In this document: positions 7,095-14,690 of the stretch, piece by piece | How positions within the stretch are numbered: position 1 is the first letter of the stretch | How the letters are laid out: each line of letters starts with the position of its first letter | Assembly (NCBI GenBank): GCA_965262505.1 | Contig: CBDHFM010000021.1 | Location: 31,392 to 95,391 of the forward strand | Length of the DNA stretch: 64,000 nt | Reading direction: 5' to 3' | Origin: JACPPO01 sp965262505 | Lineage (GTDB): Bacteria; Acidobacteriota; Vicinamibacteria; Vicinamibacterales; UBA2999 | Program-made: the position numbers and the translations under genes | The notes under the pieces: model-generated | Told to the model about the DNA's origin: nothing | Seen by the model: only the letters and a program-made list of their open reading frames with translations | Database searches by the model: none

Positions 7095-7586
7095 ATGAAC
7101 AAGAAGACGGTCTACATCGAGACGTCGGTCGTGTCCTACCTGACGGCTCGACCGACGGCGGACCTACTGGCAGCCGCGTGGCAAAAGGTCACCCTCGACT
7201 GGTGGGAGACGCAAAGGAGCAGATTCGATCTCTACACGTCCGAGGTGACGGTGCAGGAGGCCAGCCGAGGGGATCGAGAGGCGCGTGCGCGACGGCTCGC
7301 GGTGTTGTCCGACGTCCCGCTCCTGCCGATCACGGAAGCCGTTGGCTCGTTGGCCACCGCGTTTGTTCGAGGAGCGGCGTTTCCAGCCAAGGCCGCGAAC
7401 GACGCGCTTCACGTGGCCATTGCAGCGGTGCACGGCGTCGATTATTTGCTGACCTGGAACTACCGGCACCTCGATAACGCGGAAACGAAGCCGGCCATAC
7501 GAGACACCTGCGCCCGGCACGGGCACGCGGGTCCCGAGATCTGCACGCCTCGGGAACTGATGGGAGGATTGGACGATGTCAGATGA
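7095..7586 (+). CDS. PIN-domain (VapC-type) ribonuclease, intact paralogue
   Basis: The 163-residue product is a full-length relative of the gene at 5247-5705. It begins MNKKTVYIETSVVSYLTARP, carries the acidic PIN positions in the YIETS, TVQEASRGD and NDALHVAIAA segments, and has the VDYLLTWN(Y)RHL motif before a C-terminus ending ICTPRELM. The ATG at 7095 matches the family start; a GTG-containing extension upstream is unlikely. The stop overlaps the start of the partner gene at 7576, so the toxin is made first. RNase activity is inferred from the family. Confidence 0.85.
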   Translation: MNKKTVYIETSVVSYLTARPTADLLAAAWQKVTLDWWETQRSRFDLYTSEVTVQEASRGDREARARRLAVLSDVPLLPITEAVGSLATAFVRGAAFPAKAANDALHVAIAAVHGVDYLLTWNYRHLDNAETKPAIRDTCARHGHAGPEICTPRELMGGLDDVR

Positions 7587-7764
7587 GGTGATTGAGGAAC
7601 TGTGGCGGATCAAGGATGAGATGGCTCGGGAGTACGGGTACGACGTCGCGCGGCTTGCCGCGGATCTTCAGGGCAGACAAGGGGAAGAGGGACATCGAAT
7701 CGTGGACTTGCACGCCCGGCGGGAGGCTCGGGAACACGGGGTGTCGGCGAGAGGTGGTCTCTAG
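7576..7764 (+). CDS. small antitoxin-like partner of the PIN protein
   Basis: The 62-residue protein (MSDEVIEELWRIKDEMAREY, then GYDVARLAADLQGRQG) is the counterpart of the gene at 5032-5226. Both follow a PIN gene, and both have a helix containing (K/R)DExARxxxYDVxxLxxDL. It overlaps the PIN gene by 11 bases. Antitoxin function is inferred from this conserved arrangement; the protein has no known DNA-binding fold. Confidence 0.7.
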   Translation: MSDEVIEELWRIKDEMAREYGYDVARLAADLQGRQGEEGHRIVDLHARREAREHGVSARGGL

Positions 7765-7828
7765 GAAACGAACCGCCACTCAGAACGTGATGGAGGCGGC
7801 GTTCGTGGCGGCCTGAGACGGCAGGAAC

Positions 7829-7893
7829 GAGGACGCTGCCATCTTCGCCGTGTCGTGGACGACTGGTCCGCCTATCTGGATGGCGAGCGCCGA
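7829..7893 (+). pseudogene. tyrosine integrase C-terminal scrap
   Basis: A short frame reads ERGRCHLRRVVDDWSAYLDG. This resembles the C-terminal end of the integrases in this window (LFERRRRLMDEWAAYLAGE). Nothing else of the gene remains. It suggests that an integrase copy once ended here. Confidence 0.5.
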
Positions 7894-7946
7894 TTGGGAG
7901 GCTGCCGAACGACGACTCGTGGCGACTTGGTGACGGCTGCCGGGGC

Positions 7947-8150
7947 TCAGCCGGTAAACGCTCGCATGACGAGGGTGGCCACGCCAAGAATCAGCGTGAG
8001 TATGCCCCCGAGCACCAGGTTGAGCTTCGGCTCAACACGAATCAATCTGGCATCGAACGCAGCGCTTTCCTCTGCGGCCTCGCGGGCGCGTTCATCTGAG
8101 GCGCCCGCTTCCTTGAAGGCCTCGTAGGTCTTAGACAGCATCACGGGCAT
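7947..8150 (-). CDS. small tail-anchored membrane protein
   Basis: The 67-residue product (MPVMLSKTYEAFKEAGASDE, then RAREAAEESAAFDARL) has a charged helical N-terminal half and one C-terminal membrane helix (NLVLGGILTLILGVATLVM). The YEAFKEAGASDERAREAAE opening resembles YDALRDAQGVSEEKARAAA in the protein at 10389, so both belong to one small family of unknown function. An internal ATG gives a start three codons later. Confidence 0.65.
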   Translation of the reverse strand: MPVMLSKTYEAFKEAGASDERAREAAEESAAFDARLIRVEPKLNLVLGGILTLILGVATLVMRAFTG

Positions 8151-8166
8151 GAGCGTTCCTCGCTGG

Positions 8167-8741
8167 TCACTCTAACAGGCTCGCCTTCGTGCCGCCAGCC
8201 GACGGAAGCTCCGGGAGCAGTGTCGGATTTCCGGGTCGGCTTTGGTCGGCGTGGTGAGGTCCGGCGCGCCCTGACCGTCGCCGTCCATCGTCCAGCTTTT
8301 GACGCCCCACATCGGCCAGGATGCGGCGAATGTCGTAACACACATCCCCTTCACTTCGAGCGCGGCCACGCGCCGCGCGGGATTCGTGGCGTGCCAGCTT
8401 GATCAACGACAATGATTGTGACAGGTCGACGACGATGGCCTGGCCGGCGTCGTCGGGCGAAAGTGGCCAGCGCGGAAGGCGGGCGCGGAGCCCGACACGG
8501 ATACCCATCCGAGCGAACCAAATCCGGGAGACGCTGATGAGGAATTGGCCGGCCAGGAACGCGGCCACGCCCGGCGCCACGTCGTGCTACGCGACGACAG
8601 CCGGGTGAAAATTCTTGGTGTGATACCGGACGAGAACCGCCACGGGATCGGCCTCAGGGAACGCGCTCGGCTACGTCCAAGCGCACGCGGGCGCTCACGC
8701 CGCCGATGACCATGAAGATGCGGGTAAGGCGGTCAATCATC
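8167..8741 (-). pseudogene. decayed virD4/traG 5' region (second copy)
   Basis: From an ATG at 8741 the minus strand reads MIDRLTRIFMVIGG, then DPVAVLVRY, and after a shift VAAFLAGQFLISVSRIWFAR and GLRARLPRWPLSPDDAGQAI. Position by position this follows the start of the intact virD4 at 37128 (MFDRCIRAALVVVGVS, DPVAVLVRL, VAAFLALHVLITTSRIWFAR, GLRARLPTWPLSPQADGPAI). The Walker A region is deleted. The remainder joins CYDIRRILADVG and then a scrap of the neighbouring winged-helix gene (PTKADPEIR). It is the leftover of a second transfer region in inverted orientation. Confidence 0.8.
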
Positions 8742-9129
8742 GCGCCACTCGTCGGCCGTCACGTGCCCGCCTGGGGCGGGCGTCGGAGCCTTCCAGCATG
8801 GATACATTGAGACGGGAGCGACCCCACCAACGGCGGGTGGGAGGGTGGTACACCTGGTGCCACACCCCCCACGTAGCCGTGCCGCGTCAGCGGCAAAAAG
8901 GGGGGGGGCGCTCCCGTCCTCTCCCTCTCCGCTGGCGCGGTTCGGGGCGTCCGGTCTAGGACGAAAAACCCGAACAACTACAGCGAAAAAACAACGGGTG
9001 GCGTGGGACACCCCCCACGCTGTTTTTGGTACACCCCCCCCTCTGTCTGTGTACCATTCTGCTCGACCCCCGCCGTGACCCCCATCGTGACCCCGGAACG
9101 GTCCAGACGACGGGGCAAAATGGTGCGGG
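8742..9129 (-). promoter_or_regulatory. structured G-rich spacer with three hairpins (copy B)
   Basis: Between the decayed virD4 and the winged-helix gene lie hairpins at 9027-9056 (TGGTACAC/GTGTACCA), 9001-9020 (GCGTGGG/CCCACGC) and 8811-8917 (GACGGGAGCG.CCCC paired with GGGG.CGCTCCCGTC). Between them, in order, the same three hairpins occur at 36852-37054 between the intact genes, with different bases in the stems but pairing kept. The spacer also conserves a GTTTTTCGTCCTAGACCGGA-like stretch. A structured RNA, an attenuator or a DNA-processing site are all possible. Confidence 0.65.
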
Positions 9130-10143
9130 TCAGAATAATGCCGCCTCGGGACTGACCAACCGGATCGTGCTCCATATCGAGTACCGGTCAATCGCGGCTC
9201 GCCGATGCGCTTTCGTGGGCGCGCCCTCGGGAAGTCTCTGCAACCACTCAAGCCGATCTGCCGCCTTGTCGAACCCGCCGGCCGCGCGCAAGCGTTGACG
9301 ATTGCCGCCGGTGATCGCTTCCACGAGCCGGCCGATTTCTTGGCGGATTTCCGGGTCGGCCTGGGTCGGCCCGGCGGGGGGCGTCTCGGCCTGCCCGTCG
9401 CCGTCGCGCATCCAGCGTTTCAGCACGGGCTCGGCGCGTTGTGCCGCCTGTACGCCCGTGCCGATCGCGACGACGTGCACGGCGAAACTCCGCGCCCGCA
9501 GCACGGCCCACAACGGCGCGTGGGCCACCCCCCACGCGCGTAGCTCGCTATCGGTCGTCAGCCCCGGATCGACGTAGGTGAACGTGGCCCTGTTCTCGTC
9601 CACGGCGACGGGACACTTGAGCGCCACAAACCGCTTGTGTGCCGTCGCATCCTCGCCGTACGTGCGGTAGGGCAACACGCCCCGGTCGATGCCGAGCGCC
9701 GCGAACCGCTGCACCTTCTCCGCCTCAGTCGGGAGCCATCCGAGGGTCGGCCGCTCGATGACGTAATCGAGCGCGAGCAGCCGGCGCATGAGCACCTGCG
9801 TGGTCGTCTCCTGGCCCCGGCGGTGGCGGAGATCCGGGATGCCAAGCGCCCGGTAGATCGATTTCTGTGTGATGTGGACGGCCCGCGCGCCACCGGGAAA
9901 GATGGCCCGCGCGTCCTCAACGGCGAGCTTCTTCTCGAGCAGCGCGCGAACGAAGCGGCCGGCGGGTTTTCGGTCCTCACCCGTCTTGAAGTACGCCCCG
10001 TACTGGGACCGCGTAAAGACGCCGCTCAGGAGACAGACCAGGGCGATCCACTCAGCATCGCGCCCGGTCCAGCCCAGAGCGGCGAGCGCCGCGCGCTGGC
10101 TCGCGCGGTCCTCGGCCGGGGGGCGCGTGACGGGGCGAGTCAC
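9130..10143 (-). CDS. winged-helix-like transfer-region protein, second copy
   Basis: This protein of about 337 residues is a clear paralogue of the gene at 35750-36787; both share AEWIALV.L.SGVFTR.Q, FPGGARAVHIT.KSIYRALGI, TTTQVLMRRLL.LDY.IERPTLGWLPTE and TYVDPG..TDSELRAWG. The N-terminal part looks like a winged helix (GVFTRSQYGAYF then RFVRALLEKKLAVEDAR). The C-terminal third has ADPEIRQE. The function is unknown; its fixed place before virD4 suggests a transfer role. The GTG at 10143 is taken as start, because codons further upstream lie in a MITE inserted at 10175-10270. Confidence 0.7.
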   Translation of the reverse strand: MTRPVTRPPAEDRASQRAALAALGWTGRDAEWIALVCLLSGVFTRSQYGAYFKTGEDRKPAGRFVRALLEKKLAVEDARAIFPGGARAVHITQKSIYRALGIPDLRHRRGQETTTQVLMRRLLALDYVIERPTLGWLPTEAEKVQRFAALGIDRGVLPYRTYGEDATAHKRFVALKCPVAVDENRATFTYVDPGLTTDSELRAWGVAHAPLWAVLRARSFAVHVVAIGTGVQAAQRAEPVLKRWMRDGDGQAETPPAGPTQADPEIRQEIGRLVEAITGGNRQRLRAAGGFDKAADRLEWLQRLPEGAPTKAHRRAAIDRYSIWSTIRLVSPEAALF

Positions 10144-10174
10144 CCGGGCACCCGCGCCCGATCGCGGCCGCCTA

Positions 10175-10270
10175 GTACCCCGGCGCAGTGGTTTTGATCG
10201 ATTGCCTGGGCCCACGGTCAAGAGGGGGAGGCCTGAAAGTGAACCGGTCAAATTCACTGCGACGAGGTAC
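10175..10270 (+). mobile_element. 96-bp MITE, copy 2
   Basis: It is identical or nearly so to the copies at 10673-10768 and 10771-10866, and is the reverse of copy 1 at 364-459. It is flanked by TA (10173-10174 and 10271-10272). It sits about 30 bp upstream of the GTG start of the leftward winged-helix gene and supplies an in-frame extension to it, so it probably separates the gene from its native promoter. Confidence 0.85.
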
Positions 10271-10388
10271 TAGTCCATTACCGCGACCCGGCCTGTTTCC
10301 GTCCATCAGGACGGCATTTCCACAGGTTGGGGAGGGGGTCCGGGGGAGGGGCCTGCCCCAATTTTGACCATTGGAGGACAATTGCATC

Positions 10389-10673
10389 ATGAGCAGCCAA
10401 GGGTCCATCGCCCTTTACGACGCGCTCCGGGATGCGCAAGGTGTGAGCGAGGAAAAAGCGCGGGCCGCTGCGAGCAGCGTTCCCGCTGCGGACAATCTCG
10501 CCACCGGGGAAGACCTCGCCACCTTACGCGGCGACCTCACCACCGCGATCGCCAACTTGTGTGGCGACCTGTGAACCAGTCACGCGGGTATCATGCGAAC
10601 GCTCATCACGTTCGGCTCGGTCCTCACCTCGCTTCTTACCGGGTTGATTATCAAACTCGCGTTCTTCCCCTAG
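10389..10673 (+). pseudogene. small coiled-coil membrane protein with in-frame TGA
   Basis: From the ATG at 10389 the frame reads MSSQGSIALYDALRDAQGVS, then EEKARAAASSV and LATGEDLATLRGDLTTAIANL up to a TGA at 10572-10574. The same frame continues without interruption into a typical membrane helix (TLITFGSVLTSLLTGLIIKL) and stops at a TAG at 10671-10673. The TGA has therefore probably cut off the anchor of a tail-anchored protein of the 3807/7947 type. A tandem MITE pair is inserted precisely at the final TAG. Confidence 0.7.
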
Positions 10674-10866
10674 TACCCCGGCGCAGTGGTTTTGATCGAT
10701 TGCCTGGGCCCACGGTCAAGAGGGGGAGGCCTGAAAGTGAACCGGTCAAATTCACTGCGACGAGGTACTAGTACCCCGGCGCAGTGGTTTTGATCGATTG
10801 CCTGGGCCCACGGTCAAGAGGGGGAGGCCTGAAAGTGAACCGGTCAAATTCACTGCGACGAGGTAC
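10673..10866 (+). mobile_element. two MITE copies in tandem (copies 3 and 4)
   Basis: Copies at 10673-10768 and 10771-10866 share a single TA between them (10769-10770), with TA also at 10671-10672 and 10867-10868. The two units appear identical. This arrangement arises if the element inserts into the TA at the end of an existing copy, or by tandem duplication. Confidence 0.85.
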
Positions 10867-11137
10867 TAGCGCCATCCGGCGCGGAGCATCGAGAAGTACC
10901 GCGAGCGGTGGACGGCGCTAGGCTGGCACGCGCCCCGCTGGCTGGCTCGGCAAGCAACGCTGGCGCGACGCGCTGGCATCCAGTCCGGCATCGTGCGGGG
11001 TGAGGCCGTCTTGGACGTAACCGCCATGTGCGGATTCTCTGAGTAAATTAGTTAACTCTACTGCTGTTCCCCTCATTAATCCAGCCATTCGGTGGCGGAG
11101 TCGAGCCCTTTTTAGCCGTCAGGCGGGTCGAGAATGA
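10867..11137. other. no gene recognised
   Basis: This 270-bp stretch leads into the origin. One short plus-strand segment (about 10880-10925: HREVPRAVDG/EKYRERWTALGWHAPRWL in different frames) looks weakly protein-like, but it has no start and could not be assigned. AT content rises towards 11050. Confidence 0.3.
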
Positions 11138-11322
11138 ACAGGCCAACGGCCTGTACTTACTTGCTGTACGTAGTTACTTGATCAGTACTACTTGTACGTG
11201 ATGCCTGTTTCTCCGATAGTTTAGCCTCGGAATGATGCCTGTTTCTCCGATAGTCTGGCTGGAACTGTGATGCCTGTTTCTCCGATGGAAAACTCGCGGA
11301 TTCACAGGCTTTTTGTGGAAAA
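11138..11322. other. iteron replication origin 1
   Basis: The region contains a perfect dyad ACAGGCCAACGGCCTGT (11138-11154) and three direct repeats of about 21 bp (core TGATGCCTGTTTCTCCGAT) at 11198-11219, 11232-11253 and 11267-11288, spaced 34-35 bp. A DnaA-box-like TGTGGAAAA lies at 11314-11322. It sits downstream of the leftward rep gene at 11433. The same architecture, with a different iteron sequence, is at 43297-43482. This is the layout of an iteron-controlled plasmid origin. Confidence 0.85.
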
Positions 11323-11432
11323 CTCCGTCAGGCGCGCTGAGAGGCCGCAGGAGCCGCGTATGCGCGGCCGGGAACTAGAGCCACCCCGAGGCCGAACGCC
11401 TCTCACGGGCCAATCTCGCGGCCCACTGGAGC

Positions 11433-12428
11433 CTATTCGTTGATGAGCCGGAGTTGTGCCGGCGGGATGCGCGGCGGCGACGGCTCGATGACGAGCCCGC
11501 CCGTCACCGTGTGGTAGTTCAAGCCTGGCCACGCGCGGTTGATTTTTTTCAGCTCACGGAGACAGGCCGCGCGGAACCGGCTGACCGAGAAGCCGCGATC
11601 GCTCGCCTTGGCCGGGTCGGCGCCGAACTGCCGGTATATCTGCCGCCAGGAGAGGGTGAGCGGTGTCTTGAGGGCGAACGTGCGATAGGTGAGCCAGAAG
11701 TACAGGTCGAGGCCGAGCGGCGACCGCTTCATGGATCGCAGGATGTGTAGGTCGAGCGGGATCGGGTGCGCGATGATCTCGTTGAAGAACTTTTCGCCAA
11801 GTTCGATCGTGCTGTCCCACAACACGGGCCCGGCCGGCCGCTTCACGTCCCACCAATACTCGGCGCGGTCGGCGATAAAGGAATGCACCTGCACCTTGTG
11901 CCCGCCGTCGGCGTAGACGAGCGACACGCTGCAACTAAAGAGCCGCTCCATTTGATTCTTGAGTCGCACCCGATTCCCGCGCTCCCCGCCGCCCTGGTCG
12001 TCTAGTCCGAGCTTGTGCATGAACTCATAGAGGGAGCGGCCGAGTACCAGCTCGCGGCGCTGCGTCCGCACCGCCTCCGAGCAGACCCACGCCAACAACA
12101 AACGCGGCAACGTGCCGAAGGGCAGCCGCTGTCCGCTGCTGGCCGTCATGTAGAGCACATACGGGCCATTACGCCGGACGTATTCTTTCCGGTCGCGTGG
12201 GTTGGTGCGCGGCAAGGAGCACAGCGCCATCAGCCGCGCCATGAACCCGAGATCGGGCTCCGCTTCGCTGGCCTCGATGAGCTGCGTCACCTGGCGCAGC
12301 GTGGTGAAGTGGTGCCGCGCCCGCGCGGACATGGCGCGCCCGCGCCCCTCGATGCCCGGCAACCGTACGGCCACCTTACCGATCGGCACGAGCCCGCCGC
12401 GTTTCTGCTCCATGCTTTTGTCCTTCAT
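11433..12428 (-). CDS. plasmid replication initiator (RepA-like)
   Basis: The 331-residue protein has the features of the plasmid RepA family (RepA_C type): KRGGLVPIGKV near the start, FMARLMALCSLPRTNP, GPYVLYMTASSG, LPRLLLAWVCSEAVRTQRRE and LGRSLYEFMHKLGL, then GLDLYFWLTYRTF and TLSWRQIYRQFGA, ending in PSPPRIPPAQLRL. It should bind the iterons just downstream. The ATG at 12428 is preferred because it follows the ribbon-helix-helix stop by one base and matches the other Rep starts. Two related Rep genes (one intact, one truncated) and several fragments lie in the window. Confidence 0.9.
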   Translation of the reverse strand: MKDKSMEQKRGGLVPIGKVAVRLPGIEGRGRAMSARARHHFTTLRQVTQLIEASEAEPDLGFMARLMALCSLPRTNPRDRKEYVRRNGPYVLYMTASSGQRLPFGTLPRLLLAWVCSEAVRTQRRELVLGRSLYEFMHKLGLDDQGGGERGNRVRLKNQMERLFSCSVSLVYADGGHKVQVHSFIADRAEYWWDVKRPAGPVLWDSTIELGEKFFNEIIAHPIPLDLHILRSMKRSPLGLDLYFWLTYRTFALKTPLTLSWRQIYRQFGADPAKASDRGFSVSRFRAACLRELKKINRAWPGLNYHTVTGGLVIEPSPPRIPPAQLRLINE

Positions 12429-12429
12429 C

Positions 12430-12672
12430 CTAGCTGACGCCAGGTTCTTCCGCATCGTCGAGCCGACGCTGGATGAAAGCGTTGATCTCCGTGGCCATTT
12501 TGGTTTTACGTAGGGCACAAAAGGCCTTAAAGCGAGCGTGATTATCCGAGGGAACATCCACGGTCAAGCGCATGGTCGGGCCGCGTTCCGGTGACGCCTG
12601 TTGGCCAACCCAATGGTCAGCTTGTCGTGACACGACCTGCGGCCGCGCGCTCATGTCGATCTTTTTGCTCAT
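12430..12672 (-). CDS. ribbon-helix-helix centromere-binding protein (ParG-like)
   Basis: The 80-residue product has a basic, flexible N-terminal half and a C-terminal ribbon-helix-helix (about 34-76: MRLTVDVPSDNHARFKAFCA, TKMATEINAFIQRRL). It lies between parA and rep. Its start overlaps the end of parA by 56 bp, and its stop is one base from rep, so the three genes form one operon. By analogy with ParFG systems it should bind the parA operator/centromere, here possibly the AACATTATTAATGTT palindromes upstream. Confidence 0.8.
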   Translation of the reverse strand: MSKKIDMSARPQVVSRQADHWVGQQASPERGPTMRLTVDVPSDNHARFKAFCALRKTKMATEINAFIQRRLDDAEEPGVS

Positions 12673-13300
12673 GGTCCCAGTCCCTCACAAGTTCAGTAAT
12701 GAAGCGTTCGACCTCCTGCGCGGCCGGGCCGCGCGGGTCGAGGTCGGCGACGGTCTTGCCCGCGGCGAACGCCTCGGCAAACGCGACGCGCTGCGAAATG
12801 TCGGCTTGCAGGATGGGCGTGTTGAGCGTCGCCAGCGCGTCGCGAACATCTCGCCCAATAACAGTATTTCCTATTTTACGATTAATAATAATTACTGATT
12901 TAATGGTTTCTTTAAAGCTCTGTGCCTCGGTGACAAGGTCCACGGTATCGGCGGTCGCCCAGACGTCCGCCGGCGAGGGTTGCACGGGGATGAGGACCAG
13001 ATCGGCGGCCAAGATGATGGACTTCGCTAGGTTGTGGATGCGTGGCGGACCGTCGATGACGATATCGGTGTAGTCGGCCGCGATCGGCGGTAGTTCCTTG
13101 TGCAGGGTCGGCGTGGCCATGGCGACCACGCTGAAACCGTGTTTCCCAGCCTGGAAGGTGGACCACTTCATGGCGGTTTGCTGCGGGTCCGCGTCGATGA
13201 GCAGCACGCGAGATCGCCGCCGCGCTAACCCGTCGGCCAGGTGGATGGACAGGGTGGTTTTTCCCACGCCGCCCTTCTGGTTCAGAAAAGAGTAAATCAT
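12617..13300 (-). CDS. parA: ParA partition ATPase (locus 1)
   Basis: The 227-residue ATPase opens MIYSFLNQKGGVGKTTLSIH (Walker A with the ParA signature lysine) and has LLIDADPQQTAMKW (Walker A') and DIVIDGPPRIHNLAKSII (Walker B), followed by VLIPVQPSPADVWA. It is a small ParA without an N-terminal DNA-binding domain, as in type Ib systems with a ribbon-helix-helix partner. The ATG at 13300 is chosen; a GTG at 13309 is possible in this copy only. Its 5' 105 codon-bases and promoter are repeated three further times upstream. Confidence 0.9.
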   Translation of the reverse strand: MIYSFLNQKGGVGKTTLSIHLADGLARRRSRVLLIDADPQQTAMKWSTFQAGKHGFSVVAMATPTLHKELPPIAADYTDIVIDGPPRIHNLAKSIILAADLVLIPVQPSPADVWATADTVDLVTEAQSFKETIKSVIIINRKIGNTVIGRDVRDALATLNTPILQADISQRVAFAEAFAAGKTVADLDPRGPAAQEVERFITELVRDWDHEQKDRHERAAAGRVTTS

Positions 13301-13775
13301 TAAAGACACTATAACATTATTAATGTTTTAAATATTTGTCGATGAGCAGCACGCGAGATCGCCGCCGCGCTAACCCGTCGGCCAGGTGGATGGACAGGGT
13401 GGTTTTTCCCACGCCGCCCTTCTGGTTCAGAAAAGAGTAAATCATTAAAGACGCTATAACATTATTAATGTTTTAAATATTTGTCGATGAGCAGCACGCG
13501 AGATCGCCGCCGCGCTAACCCGTCGGCCAGGTGGATGGACAGGGTGGTTTTTCCCACGCCGCCCTTCTGGTTCAGAAAAGAGTAAATCATTAAAGACGCT
13601 ATAACATTATTAATGTTTTAAATATTTGTCGATGAGCAGCACGCGAGATCGCCGCCGCGCTAACCCGTCGGCCAGGTGGATGGACAGGGTGGTTTTTCCC
13701 ACGCCGCCCTTCTGGTTCAGAAAAGAGTAAATCATTAAAGACACTATAACATTATTAATGTTTTAAATATTTATT
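13196..13775 (-). repeat. 145-bp tandem repeat, four copies: parA start plus operator
   Basis: Units begin at 13196, 13341, 13486 and 13631, exactly 145 bp apart. The first is the real parA 5' end; the others repeat its promoter and first 36 codons. Each unit holds the perfect palindrome AACATTATTAATGTT (first at 13313-13327). The extra copies encode 41-residue peptides (13320-13445, 13465-13590, 13610-13735, minus strand) with a complete KGGVGKTT Walker A and the tail KYLKH. Units differ at one base (GACACT in the outer, GACGCT in the middle ones). Multiplied operators could serve as centromere or incompatibility sites. Confidence 0.9.
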
Positions 13776-13909
13776 GAGTTTTGACACCTACCGGCCACCG
13801 GTGCCGGCTGAGCAGCGCCCGCTCCTACGCCAGCTCGAACAGTTCCTTCAGCTGACTGGACAGCCTGCGCCTAGTTGAATGACAATGTCATTCAACTGGG
13901 AGGATACGC
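13776..13909 (+). promoter_or_regulatory. RelB-type operator palindrome
   Basis: A 25-bp perfect inverted repeat (arms AGTTGAATGACA/TGTCATTCAACT around a central A) lies at 13873-13897, twelve bases before the antitoxin ATG, and overlaps its ribosome-binding site (GGGAGG). RelB/DinJ-type antitoxins repress through such palindromes, so this is very likely the operator of the following module. The rest of the stretch shows no gene. Confidence 0.8.
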
Positions 13910-14173
13910 ATGCCGGCAAATCAACTCGTCCAGGCCCGCATTGACGGGGCCGTCAAGGAAGAAGCGACGGCCGTGCTGGCCGCCATGGGCCTGACGGTCT
14001 CCGACGCGGTGCGGCTGCTGTTGACCAGGGTGGCGCGGGAGAAGGCCCTGCCCTTCGCGCCGCTGGTCCCCAACGCCGTCACCATTGAGGCGATGAAGGA
14101 AGCCCGCCAGGGCAACCTCCCGCAGTTCGCCAGCGTCGAGGACCTGCTCGACGATCTACATGTGGAGGATTGA
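13910..14173 (+). CDS. RelB/DinJ-family antitoxin
   Basis: The 87-residue protein has the RelB/DinJ ribbon-helix-helix start (QLVQARIDGAVKEEATAVLA, then LTVSDAVRLLLTRVAREKAL PF in the family position) and an acidic C-terminal tail (SVEDLLDDLHVED) that wraps the toxin. It overlaps the next gene by 14 bases. A ribosome-binding site GGGAGG and a strong palindrome precede it. Confidence 0.9.
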   Translation: MPANQLVQARIDGAVKEEATAVLAAMGLTVSDAVRLLLTRVAREKALPFAPLVPNAVTIEAMKEARQGNLPQFASVEDLLDDLHVED

Positions 14174-14441
14174 GCGTACCAACCAGTTCAAGCGCGACTA
14201 CAAGCGCGAGTCACGGGGCCGGCATCGGACAGACCTCGATGCCAGCCTGGCGCGCACCGTGGAGGCCCTGGTCAACAACAAGCCGCTTGAACCTCGGTAC
14301 TACGACCACGCACTAAGCGGCGAGTGGGGAGATCACCGTGACTGCCACGTGAAGCCGGACCTGGTACTGATCTACCAGAAGTCCGGCGCCGACACCCTGC
14401 GCCTGGTGCGCCTCGGGTCACATGCGGAACTAGGTCTATAA
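14160..14441 (+). CDS. YafQ-family RelE-type toxin
   Basis: The 93-residue protein is a YafQ-like ribosome-dependent endoribonuclease: FKRDYKRESRG near the N-terminus, LEPRYYDHALSGEWGDHRDC, HVKPDLVLIYQ, and LRLVRLGSHAELG at the end. The histidines and aspartate in DHRDCHVKPD and the last His (GSHAEL) correspond to the catalytic residues of YafQ. It is expressed from the operator at 13873 behind its antitoxin. Confidence 0.9.
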   Translation: MWRIERTNQFKRDYKRESRGRHRTDLDASLARTVEALVNNKPLEPRYYDHALSGEWGDHRDCHVKPDLVLIYQKSGADTLRLVRLGSHAELGL

Positions 14442-14577
14442 CGCTGAACGACGAAGCGCCAGGTAGGGCGCGTTCGGCGCACGGCACTGGCCCACGCGCT
14501 CGACGTCTGCAACACACAGAATCCAACACGGGATACGACACACCGCGGGGCTCGTCTGACGGCGCCCTATCAGCGCG

Positions 14578-14690
14578 TGTCGCAAACGGCCGTTTACGAC
14601 ACATGCGGATCGGCTACGCCCGCGTCTCGAAGGCGGACGGCTCCCAGCTGATCCGCGAACGCACCCAGGCCGGGCTCATGGCCGCGCGGA
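14578..14690 (+). pseudogene. serine resolvase remnant with upstream dyad
   Basis: A 24-bp imperfect dyad (14578-14601, TGTCGCAAACGG/CCGTTTACGACA) is followed by an ATG at 14603 reading MRIGYARVSKADGSQ, the start of a Tn3-type resolvase, joined directly to LIRERTQAGLMAAR from much later in the protein. The catalytic Ser is in the ARVS motif. About 100 codons are deleted. A similar dyad lies at 61283-61310, and the missing middle type of sequence occurs as a scrap at 42288-42475. Confidence 0.75.

Noticed and set aside
11198..11288. Iterons considered as CRISPR repeats.
   Set aside because: Only three repeats beside a Rep gene, a dyad and a DnaA-box-like motif; iterons are the better explanation.
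13310..13780. Possible CRISPR array suggested by regular tandem repeats.
   Set aside because: Units are 145 bp, contiguous and identical without variable spacers; they are copies of the parA 5' end.
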